NCBI GenBank assembly: GCA_016946835.1
Contig: JACVTC010000163.1
Coordinates: forward strand, 25,001 to 89,000
Direction of reading: 5' to 3'
DNA from: Neocallimastix lanati (nom. inval.)
Taxonomy: Eukaryota; Neocallimastigomycota; Neocallimastigomycetes; Neocallimastigales; Neocallimastigaceae
DNA: 64,000 bases
Below the pieces are notes generated by a model. That model searched no databases. It worked only from the letters and a program-made list of their open reading frames with translations, and had not been told where the DNA came from. Positions 52,617-64,000 of the stretch are shown here, piece by piece (the stretch's first letter is position 1; each line of letters begins with the position of its first letter). The position numbers and the translations under genes were made by a program.

Positions 52617-53037
52617 TAATTCAAAACTCACAATTATGTTTCTTTCCTATTAATGTTATAGATTGTTTTTAGCAATTTTTTAAAAGAGGTTTAGACTTTT
52701 TTTTTTATAAAAGTATAAAATATTTAAAAAAATTAGTTTTTATTAAAGAATTTTTATTTTAAAAAAAAAAAAAAAAAAAAAATTTTAATTTAAATTTAAA
52801 TAAATGCTAATTTAATATTAATATATTGATATTTATATTTTATAATATATATTATCTATATATTCATTATTTAATGATCAAATAAATAAATGTATTGAAT
52901 ATATAAATATATTTCAAGAAAATAATGTAAAATTAAAACTAGAAGGGTTAAGTTTAAAAATGAGATAAAAATTCTCTTTATATTATCTTCAATTATAAAA
53001 AATAATAATAATAATTCTTTTTAAATATAGATATATA

Positions 53038-53075
<38 letters not shown>

Positions 53076-54569
53076 TTTTTTAATATAATAATAATGTATA
53101 TTAATATTTTTTATAATTGAGTTATAATACATTTTTTGTTAAAGAATTATCATAAATTAAAATTTATTAATAATAATTTTAAAAACTTTTTTTTTTACTT
53201 TACAACTTTTCTAATACTTTCATACTACAATTTACAATTTATTATTTAATTATATAAAAAATAAAAGATAAAAGATAACTTATAATAATAAAATATAATA
53301 GTTTAAGTTATATCTTTTTCTTTAAAAAGTAAAATAGTTTACTAAAAAGTTTTACTTCACTTTTTCTTTTTTCTTTTTTTTAATAAAAAAACATCCAATG
53401 ACAATATAAGTATTAATATATTTCATTCATTTTATCAATATCATTAATATAGAAAGAATAAAAAAATTTAAAGAAAACATAATATAATTATATTAATTTT
53501 ACATTTTATTAATTATTATTATTAAACATAGTTATTGTATCTTCTGTTTTTAGAAAAGATATACTATGAATTATAATCACAGTTAAATAATAAAATAAAT
53601 ATTTTGAATATTTTAATTCAATGATATTAGTAAATATATATATAAAAAAAATTGAATAAGCAATTGCTATTATAAATTATTATGCAATAATGAGAAATAA
53701 ATAAAATAAAACGAATATTATTTCTAATAGTTAAAATTAAAAAAAAAAAAAAAATACATTAATCAATTTATGTATTTGTATGTAATTAAAAATATTTATG
53801 TATCTCATATTTATTTAATATATATTTATTAATACATTTAATTAATTGCTATTAATTTATTTAAATAAAAATTAATATCCATTTAAATAAAACTTATTTA
53901 ATTTATTATTATAATATATATAATAGTTATGTTTGGATAGATTAAATAATAATAATATGTAAAACTGTGTTACAAGAAAAAATTAAGGTTTTAATAATAT
54001 AGTAAGAGATATAAAAATTAAAAAAGGATTTCAAATCATTTAAATGATTTAAAATACATTTGAAATATAATAATAAATCCATATATATATTTAGGTTTTG
54101 TCATTATTTTATAAAAATATAAAGGTATTTTATATATAATATATATTAAATATAAATTTATAATCATATTTTTTGGAATCAAATAAAAATAAAAATAGTG
54201 TAAAAGTATAATCCATTTAAAAAAAAATAATCACATTTACACATTTACATTTTAACAAGTTTTATTTATGTACTATTTATAGACAAATAAATTAATTTCA
54301 ATATTTTTCCATTTTATGAAATATTTATTCTTTAATTCGATAAAATTAAAATACTAATATATGTATTTTTTATATATAAATATAATATATATAACAATTT
54401 TATAATAATTGAAATTTTTTTAAAAGGATTTTTTAATCAACATTTAATAAAATATATATATATACAAATAATAAATACTTTGGAAAAAATTATTTAAATA
54501 TATAATAATTACAAATTTATAAATCAATAATAATTTAATTTAAAGTAAATAATATATAAATAATAAAAT
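52193..54569. other. Divergent intergenic region, PABPN1-like and FUBP-like genes
   Basis: 2.4 kb of A/T-rich sequence. It contains an AAT array (52386-52441), A-runs at 52569-52612 and 53039-53073, and an 18-bp palindrome AAATCATTTAAATGATTT at 54033-54050. No supportable exon. Both promoters should lie here. Confidence 0.7.
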
Positions 54570-57500
54570 ATGAGTGATATAATGGATCCAGTGGAACGTG
54601 CAAAACAAATTGCTCAAAGTTTATCATTAGGTGGAAATAATGGAGGTAATTTTATGTATTAAAATTTTTTATAAAAATTTAATTAATTTTTATATTTTAA
54701 GAGTTTTTAATATATATCTATATCAAAAAATTTCTTAATACTTTAATAATGACAATAATTATTATATTTTCCAATATAATTATCATTCTTATTCTTTGAT
54801 ATTTCTATATAATATTAATTATTAATAGAAAAAATTTATATATTAATTAAAATTAAATCTATCTATATTATATTTTTATCATATTAATATTGTTATAATA
54901 AAAAGATTCTCATACTAAAAGATCAAGAGAAGATGGTTCATTCCAAGATGAATCAAAAGATCCAAAGCGTCCAACTTTTGGATGTAATTTTTTTTTTCTT
55001 ATTTATTTTAATAAATATAATTAACATATTACATTATTTTTATAATGTATTATTTAATTAATTAAATAATTTTATATATTACAATTATTATTTATAATTA
55101 TTATTATTATCATAATTTGTAATTTTTAATTTTTATTTTTTTTCAATATTTTTTTGATAATTTAAAAAATATCTAATATTATAATATTTAATATTAATTA
55201 TTTGTATAATTTTAATTTTAAATATAATAATACAAAAAAAAAAAAAAAATACAAAAAAAAAATTAAAATACAAATAAATTTAACAAATTTTCAAATGCCA
55301 TATAAAAAATTGAAAATTAAATTATATGATAAAATAAAGATGATAAACCACGTTATGGTCTTGGTTCAGAAGAAAGAAGACAAAAAGACATGGAAATACG
55401 TTCACTCTATAATAGTTCAAATCCTGCACCAGGAACAGTATCACAAGAATATCTTATTCCAAATCATATGACAGTAATTATCAGTAATTTTATGAGAAAT
55501 AAATATATTTTTATTTAAATTTTGAATTTCATGAAGATATTATAATTTCAATTATTTTATTATGAATTGATAGTAAAGTACATATTAAATTTATATATTA
55601 TATAAACCGTTTTATTATATTTTATATAATTATATTATTTTATATATATATATATAAACTAAAATAAAAAAGGGTTTAATTATAGGTATTTTTTTTTTTT
55701 TTTATTTTTTTTTTATTTCTATTTATATACATTAATAATAAAAATAAATATTTTTAGAATCGATATTACATAAAATGATTAGTTATAGTTATTATTATTA
55801 TTATTATTATTTTATTTTGACATTAATAATAATAAAAATAATACTAATTATTATAAAATTACCATAATGTATATATATATGATAAAAATATATGAAATAT
55901 AATTAGGTCGTGGTGGTGAAAGTTTGAAACGTATAGAAGCAACTACTCGTTGTAAAGTACAAATTCCTCAAGGTATATTTTTAATATATTTATATATGTA
56001 TTTAATATAAACTGAAATTATTTATTTATATCACTAATATCGTAATTTATTCAAAAATTTAACACTTTAAATAATTGTAATATTGTAATAATATTAAATT
56101 AAAAGATTCAAGTGAACCAAGTAGAAGATTAACAATTATTGGTTTACCAGAAGACGTTGAAAGAGCAAAACAAATGATAAAAACAATGATTGATGAATCA
56201 GATAATAGACCAAATCCAAAGGTACAATATATATATATATTACTTATAATATAAAATATAAAAACATAAACATACCTATATAATATATATATATATTTAA
56301 ATATAATTGAATTATAAAAATAATAAATATTTGATTATTATATTATTAAAATAATAGAATATGGGACATTATGGACCAGGAGCTCCACCACATGATAATA
56401 ACTTACCTCCAACTGCAAATCAAATTACAATACCAATTCCAAGAAATATTGTCGGTTTAAGTATGTATATCTATTTATTTTTAATTTATGTTATTATTTT
56501 TAAATTATTATTGGAAATAATAATGATAATAATAATAATAATAATAATAGTAGTAGTAATAGTAATAGTAATAATATAATAGTAATAGTAACAACAACAA
56601 CAACAACAATAATAATAATAATAATAATATATCTTTGATTCTTATATTTAATAATATTAATTTATTTAAATATTTTATTCTAATGATATATAAAAGTTAT
56701 TGGAAGACATGGTGATACTATTAGAGATATAGCCATTAAAAGTGGAGCAAAATTAAATGTACTTCAAAATAGTAATACAGATACTAATGCTCCAATATCT
56801 ATATCTGGTGAACAAGCTGCCATCGATAAAGCTCGTGCTTTAATAGACGAACTTATTAGTAATAGTCAAAAACAAAATCAAGGTGTTCCAAATAATGCTA
56901 ATATTGTTACAAGACATATGCCAGTTCATAAAGATGTAAGTATTAATTTATAATTTAATGTATATTAAAATATATATTATGAATACATTATTAATATTAA
57001 TATGTGTATTTATATATCTATTTTATTTTATTTTTTCTTTAAAATAGCTTGTTGGTTTAGTTATTGGTAAAAAAGGAGAAACTATTAGGTTATTAGCAGA
57101 ACAAACTGGTTGTAAAGTTTTTGTAGATCAAACTGAAATTCCTGGAACAAATCAAAAGAATGTCAATATTACTGGTAAGAATTATTACAATCAAATTATA
57201 AATTAATCACTAAAATATCATAAAAAATTATTTTAATAAATAATAAACTATTATATATATTTATATATTATTCAATAAAAATATAAAATATAATAATAAT
57301 GATTATAATATAAATATATATTTAAATTATAAGGTCCTGCTTCAACCATTGACCATTGTCAAAGATTAATTGAAGAAAGACTTCAAGCTTCACAAAATGT
57401 AATTAAATAAAATACTTTTTTTTTTTTTTTTATTTATATATTTATTATTGTTATTATTATTATTTAAATAAAATATTAATATATAATATATAAATTATTC

Positions 57501-57855
57501 ATTCTAATTTATATTTATTATATATTTATATATATATATTATTTCAATTAAAATTATTATTAATGTTGTTCGTTATTACTATTATTATTATAATTATTTA
57601 TTTTTTTTTTTTTAAAAATTTTTATTTTTTTTAAATTTTTATTTTTAGCCACTTGCTAATGCTACAAGATTTAATGCTTCACATGATACGAATTTCACAC
57701 CAAATTCAGGTAATTAACATTTTTTTTAAATAAAGATATTTTTAATAGTGATATCTAATTAATTTATATTTAATAATTTTATTCATATATATATATATAT
57801 ATTTATGTATTATTTTTATTAACATAATTAATATAATGAATTTCTTTATATCATA

Positions 57856-57888
<33 letters not shown>

Positions 57889-58578
57889 TTTTATTAACGA
57901 TCATTTATTTATCATTTAAAATATTAATTTAATAAATACTATTACTAATAATGATATCAATCAATTATAATAATTCCAATCCTAATATTAATAACTATAA
58001 TCATGATACTATTCATAATTTTAATTCTAATAATAAATAATAATAAATAATAATAAATAATAATAATTAATAATAATTAATAATAAATAATAATAATTAA
58101 AGCTCAATCACAAATTGCAGATTATTATGCTTCTCAAGGTCATTCCGTTCTAACACCAACCTCAGGTCAACCTCTTCCAGGTTATGATCCCTATGGTCTT
58201 TACTATCAAGGTTATGACATTAATAATCCATATGGACCTGGTTATCTAAATTCAAAACAAAGTTCAAAAGCTATTGCTGCCTCTGTTTCAAAAAATCCAA
58301 AAGAATATATAGAATATTATGCAGCAGCTGCTAAAGCTATTAAAGCCTATGCTGATTTACAAGATGCTGAAGCAGCTAAAAAAGCAGCAGCTGAAGCTTC
58401 AGCAACAGCAGTAGCTCAAAAAGTACCAGAAAAAGAGGGTGTCACTTCTACAACTATGGCTACTTTAACACCAACAACAGCAACGGAAGCTCATGTTCCA
58501 ACAGAACATCCAACAGAAATGATACCACCATTACCTTCATCAACAGCACCAGCCCCAACTTTAGAAAAAACAAAATAA
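54570..58578 (+). CDS. FUBP/KHSRP-like triple-KH RNA-binding protein
   Basis: Twelve exons: 54570-54645, 54906-54983, 55340-55473, 55673-55685, 55907-55972, 56106-56221, 56358-56460, 56697-56935, 57048-57174, 57334-57398, 57649-57709, 58103-58578 (517 residues). Three KH domains are visible by their GXXG loops: GLIIGRGGESLKRIE, GLIIGRHGDTIRDI and GLVIGKKGETIRLL. A Tyr/Gly/Pro-rich region (PGYDPYGLYYQGYD) and an Ala-rich tail follow, with a YIEYYAAAAKAIKAYADLQ segment reminiscent of the tyrosine-rich FUBP C-terminus. FUBP proteins bind single-stranded DNA and AU-rich RNA to control transcription, splicing or decay. Exon 4 is only 13 nt but is required: it encodes GLII plus one base of the KH1 loop. 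Most family members have four KH domains; I see three. Confidence 0.9.
55673..55685 (+). other. 13-nt micro-exon encoding the KH1 loop
   Basis: GGTTTAATTATAG sits between an AG acceptor and a GTATTT donor. It enters in phase 0 and leaves in phase 1, and restores GLIIGRGGE across exons 3 and 5. Without it KH1 would lose frame and its nucleic-acid-binding GXXG loop. Confidence 0.85.
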
Positions 58579-58832
58579 ATTATATAATTATATCAATAAT
58601 TATATATCTTATATATATAAAGAAAAAATAAAAAAAAAAAAAAAAAAAAAATAATAATAATAAAAAAAAATATATATATAATAAAAAAAAAAAATTTTTT
58701 TTTTTTATTTTAAATAGTTAATATTCAAGATATTCAAGATTATTTCAAGATAAAATAGTATATTAAATAAAAGTACAAGATTAAAAAAAAAAAAAAATTA
58801 TTCCTCCATAAAAAAATTTAAAAAAAACAAAA

Positions 58833-58869
<37 letters not shown>

Positions 58870-58930
58870 TTTTTAATAATTATTATTTTTATTTATAATT
58901 TTTTATTTTTAAATTTTTAAATCTTGTATA

Positions 58931-58962
<32 letters not shown>

Positions 58963-59483
58963 TTTTTTAATTATTATTATTATTATTATTATTATTTTAT
59001 AATATTTTTCTATACTTTTTCACATTAAGAATTATTTTATTTTATTCTATTTTATTTTTATTATTTTTATTATTATTATTATTTTTTTTTTTATTAATTT
59101 ATATATATTCTAATTTTTTTTTTTTTTATTATATAAATTTATTAAAAAAAAAAAAAAAAAACACTGTTTTTATTTATTATTAATATTAATATTATATAAC
59201 TCTTTAATTAAACACATAATAATAAAAAAAAAAAATTCAAAAAATATTTTTATTTTATTTTATTTTTATTTTTCATTTTTATTTTTCATTTTTATTTTTT
59301 TATTTTATTTTATTTTATTTTATTTTTTTTTTAATTTTTTAAATATGCCTATTTTAATTTTATAATTTTTTAAAATTTGATATAGTGTTAAATATTTATT
59401 TATTTATTTATTTTTTTTTTTATATTTTATGTTTAAAGAAGAAATACTAATATTATTGTAATTATAATTTAAAAAAATTAAAA

Positions 59484-59517
<34 letters not shown>

Positions 59518-59879
59518 TTATATTGGAATAAAAAAATAAAAACTATATATTATTATTAGTTAATTTTCTATTCTTTTTGTATATTATTTTGCTTTAAAAT
59601 TTTCCAAATCTGTGAATTAACACTAAATTTATACTTTTAAAATAATGAAAAAAAAAAAAAAAAAAAAAAAAATTATTGAATAATATATAATAATATATAT
59701 ATTATATAGGCTTTATTTTATTTTATTTTATTTTATTTTATTATATTTTTATTATTATTGTTATGTGTTATTATTATTATTATTATATTTTTTATATTTT
59801 ATATATGTATGTACATATATATATATCTTTTCTTATATGAAAATATATATTTATGAATAAATTAATTATTATTTTATTT
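58579..59879. other. Convergent intergenic region
   Basis: This holds the 3' flanks of the FUBP-like and B56 genes. It consists of homopolymer runs, ATT and TTTTA repeats. No gene was seen. Confidence 0.7.
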
Positions 59880-60147
59880 TTAATTTTGTGGTTGGATTTC
59901 ATTTTCTTCACTATCATTTTGGTTACTTAATAAATCATCAAAAGATTTGTGCCTTGAAAGTTCAGTTAATACAGTTTCATCGACTGGTAAAACTGATTTT
60001 CTTCTTAATATTGGTACTTCAGGATTTTCATGGAATTGTTGCTATTATTATTATGGTTGTTATTATTTTATTTTCATTATTATTATTATTTTTTAAAAAA
60101 AAAAAAAAAATTAATAAAAAAAGATTAATATTTAATATTTATTTATT

Positions 60148-60192
<45 letters not shown>

Positions 60193-63100
60193 TATTTTTT
60201 ATATATGTTTAAAAAATTAATTATTTTTATTATATTGATATAAAAATTATATTTACTAATTCTTGAGCTAAGATATCTAAGCTCTCTTCGTCATTATTTT
60301 CAATATATTCCATTGGTTCCTTATATGAAATTTCCATATCTATTTATACATATATAATGAATAAATATTTATATTATTTAAATATATATTTTATATATAT
60401 ATATCTTTTTAATTATTTATTTATTTTTTAAACATAAAATATAAAATAAAAAATTACCTTGTAAGTTATTATCAATTATTGTTTTCATTGATGGTTCCTT
60501 AATTTCACTTTCCATCTTTTCAGCATTTGCTTTAGCCATTTGTTCTATCTTTTTCCATTCAGCTTCTCTTTCTGCTTGTTTTAATGCTTCACTATTATAA
60601 TATATAAAACAATGATTTATTAATAAAATGAGTTGTCAATAATCATCTTTAATATTTAGTTATAAATTATAAATATAAATACAATTTTCTATAATATATA
60701 TCTATATAAAGGATGATTATTTACAGTTGCTTATTTTGCTTATATTCAGAAGTACAAATTTCAAATAAATCCGGACTGATATTCATTATAAGTTTTAATG
60801 CATTTAAAACTAATTGATGAATAGTTCTTTTTTAATTATTATTATTGTTGTTATTTAATATTTGTTATAATTATTAATTAAAAAAAAAAAATAATTATAA
60901 TAATTTAATATTAATATTAATATTGATTATAATATATATATATATATAAACTTATGATTTAATATATATATTTTTTTATTTTTATCTTTTTATTTTTTTA
61001 TATTTTATTATTAACAATTAATGATTATCAAAAACTTACTCATTCCAATGTGATCTTGAATTCTTGAATAAAGCTGGGAACATAATTGGTAAAATGACAT
61101 TGGCATTATTTTCAATCAAATTAATAATATAATCATTATTCCAGTAACATAAGGCACGCTCTGCTACTTGGAAATGAGGACTACATATACATTTAGCAAT
61201 TTGTTGGAATAACGGAACTTGAATCTTTACAAATTCACTTGGATCAATAATATCGAGAATTTCTTCAATTTCATTTAAGAACATAAGTTCTTTTGGACTA
61301 TTAACCTTTGGCCAGAAACGTAATAATCCCATAATTACCTTTATTATATTTAAATATATATATATATAATTAATTAATTTATTACTTAATTAATTATTCT
61401 TTATTTTTCATACTGATTATTTTACAATTATTATTAATTTTATTATTAATTTTATTATCATAAATTTTATTATTGCTAATAATTTTATTATTATTATTAT
61501 TATTATTATTTTAAGTATTAGTATTCATTTTAATAATTTAAAATAATTTATATATTAACCTCTTCAGTTAAAGTTGAGTCTTTTTCTAAAAACTGAACAA
61601 CACAATAAGATAATTGTAAGTGGTATATTGATAAAGATTTTGCTTTATGTAAAGGAATTAATACTCTTATTAAAAACACTTTATGTTCATCCTTTAATGG
61701 AATTGCAAAACCATTAATAATACTATTATTCATAAAATTTAGAAAATCAAAAGTTTATTAATTATTAATCATTTTCATTTATTAAATGAATAATATAATT
61801 AATTATATAAAAATAAAATAAAATTTTTTATTAGTATTATATATTAAATGAATAATATATTTATATATTAAATGAATATTAAAATATATATATGTAAAAT
61901 AATTATTTTAATATATAACGTATAACAATTATCTTTTATTTTTAGTTTTTTTTTTTTTTATTTTAATTTATCTATTTATTTATTAATTTACCTTCCAAGA
62001 ATTTCTAATAATTCGGCAATACCATTATGATGTTCCTCTTCATATATAAATTTGAAAAATATATTATTAAATGAACGTCTAATATAAGCTCTTAAGTTCA
62101 AAAATTTTCCATAAATTCTATGTAATGTTGTTTTTAAGAAATCTCTTTCTCTTGGATCTTCAGTATCAAATAATTCAAGTAACTTTATTAAATTTAAATT
62201 AATAAATAATCATACATATTTTGAAAGTAATATTATAAAATGTTTTATTATTTATGATATATTGATAATGAGACAACAATTATATATATATATAAATATA
62301 TAATTATAATATTTTAACATTATGTTAAACATTATTTGTAAAATATATATATATATAAATATTTATTATTATTATTATTATTATTTTTTTTTTATTATAA
62401 TAATTATGAATTTACAATAATTTTAAAAATTATTCTTATTTTTATATTTCAATTATTATTAAATGAAATAAAATACATTACCTGAGTAATAAATTTTTGA
62501 TCTATATAACGTTTTGCGATATTAACATTGAAATCCGGAGATTCAATAAATCTTAAGAAGAATTCGTAAACATATTGTAAATGTGGCCAAGCTAATTCTA
62601 AAACTGGTTCATCTTCTTCTGGATCGAAAGCATCACCGACTGGATTAACTTGTGGTGGTATAGTTCTAAATAAATTGACAGCGAACTATTAAATTATATA
62701 ATATTATTATTTAAATGAATAAACATTTTATTTATTTATAATAATAATAATATTATTATTATAATTATTTATATTTTTGTCAAAAGGATTTATAATATTT
62801 TAATTCCAACATTATTGATTTATTAATTTATTTATATTTATTATTAATTTTACCATTCTAATGATTTCTGGGTAAGCTGCTTCAGTTATAACATTTCTAT
62901 TATATGTAATATATTCAACTAATTCTAATAACGTTTGACTCTTAATTTCTTTTCCTTTTAAATTGGATTGTGGATCATTAAAATCGAAAATTACATTACA
63001 TTGTTGAATCTTTTTGATAAATAATTCTTCTTGGTCACTAGCATCAACATCTTTTATATTAATAAATATTAATATTTTATTTATTTATTTATTTATTATA

Positions 63101-63219
63101 TATTATTTAAAAGATAACAATGGGTTGAAATTTAAAAGATTAAATATCATTTTATTTCGAGAATTCCAATAATAGTTGAAAAAATAATTGATTTAAATAT
63201 GATATAATATATGTGTAAA

Positions 63220-63262
<43 letters not shown>

Positions 63263-63680
63263 AATATAATTTTATAAATGAAATAATATAAAAATTAATA
63301 AATATATATGATATATATATATATATATAAATATATTAATATAAATAAATAATTTTATAAATGAAATAATATAAAAATTAATAAATATATATGATATATA
63401 TAAATATATTAATATAAATAAATACATAAACATTAAATATATAAATATTTAAAAATAAAAAGTTTTATTTAATCTATATTATTAAAATTATACCTTTGAA
63501 TCCTACTAATTTTTCTAATTCAATCTTTTCAGTCACATGAAAACGTGAAGAATGTTGACGTCTTGGACCAACAGCAATTGGAATTGTATCTTTTGAAGCA
63601 TTTTTTATACGATTAATTGGCCCATTGTTTGGTATTTCTTTATTATGTTGATTATAATCATCAGTTGCCATATTATCCAT
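59880..63680 (-). CDS. PP2A regulatory subunit B56 (B', Rts1/PPP2R5 family)
   Basis: Ten exons (63680-63494, 63050-62854, 62685-62482, 62182-61992, 61722-61560, 61338-61040, 60826-60725, 60591-60458, 60339-60257, 60041-59880) give 573 residues. The core is the B56 HEAT-repeat solenoid, highly conserved: [19 protein letters not shown], then [55 protein letters not shown] and [20 protein letters not shown]56 subunit binds the PP2A A/C core and selects LxxIxE-motif substrates in mitosis, stress and polarity. The N-terminal 60 residues are disordered. The C-terminal 110 residues include a charged helix ([17 protein letters not shown]) and the acidic tail. All phases close and length is normal for the family. 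Confidence 0.95.
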
Positions 63681-64000
63681 TTTTTTATTATATTGTAATT
63701 AAGACACTGATATTGATATTGTTTTTTATCTATTAATATATTTATATATATTAAATATTAAGTTTTTATTGATTCCTTATTAATATATATTATTTATTTA
63801 ATTATTTTGTAAAATTTTAAATGAACAGTAAAAACAAATTAACTGTACAATAATTTACTTTAATTCTATATCTATTAATATTCTTAATAGTTTAGGATTT
63901 GATATTTATTTGATTTATAACATTTTAATAGATTTATAAAATATTCATTTTATCATTTTTAAACATTATTTATTATAAGTAAATAAATAAATTTAAAAAA
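63681..64000. other. Upstream flank of the B56 gene
   Basis: 320 bp of A/T-rich sequence upstream of the B56 start, running off the window. No other feature was seen. Confidence 0.6.

Overview
This is nuclear DNA of a flagellated, early-diverging fungus, most likely an anaerobic gut fungus (Neocallimastigomycota). The evidence is extreme A+T richness, long poly(A)/poly(T) and (ATT)n tracts, intron-dense genes with GTAAAT/GTAATT/GTAAGT donors, Asn/Lys/Glu-rich low-complexity proteins, a fungal-type Bud4/anillin C-terminus, and a flagellar outer-dynein-arm docking protein that Dikarya lack. No bacterial or organellar genes, tRNA, rRNA or CRISPR arrays were seen.

Layout. 1-3380: a gag-only Ty3-like LTR retroelement on the minus strand, its distal LTR cut by the window edge. 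4958-15027 (-): a giant 11-exon gene joining N-terminal ankyrin repeats to a Bud4/anillin homology region and PH domain. 17286-18987 (-): Vti1 SNARE. 20454-23710 (+): unrecognised charged protein. About 25320-29069 (+): TBC1D19-like protein. 29730-32882 (-): outer dynein arm docking protein (ODAD1/CCDC63/DC2 family). 35030-39225 (+): RasGEF with two RA/RBD-like regions and a probable U12-type AT-AC intron. 40083-42765 (-): ITFG2, a KICSTOR-complex subunit. 43370-48724 (+): unrecognised protein with an 18-residue repeat array. 49334-52192 (-): nuclear poly(A)-binding protein (PABPN1/Pab2). 54570-58578 (+): FUBP-like triple-KH protein. 59880-63680 (-): PP2A B56 regulatory subunit.

Gene models were built by hand from reading frame, splice-site sequence and intron phase. 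Each recognised model closes to an intact frame; the first exon of the TBC1D19-like gene is tentative. The genes form no operon-like unit. They are ordinary housekeeping or signalling genes: membrane fusion and Rab control (Vti1, TBC1D19-like), Ras signalling (RasGEF), nutrient sensing (ITFG2), nuclear RNA processing (PABPN1-like, FUBP-like), phosphatase targeting (B56), cortex and septum organisation (anillin-like) and zoospore flagella (ODAD1).

Most notable are the AT-AC intron, the very long A-rich terminal intron of the PABPN1-like gene, the ankyrin-anillin fusion, ITFG2 in a fungus, and micro-exons as short as 13-15 nt. Between genes there is almost only A/T sequence. The longest trinucleotide arrays lie inside introns and all read ATT on the plus strand.
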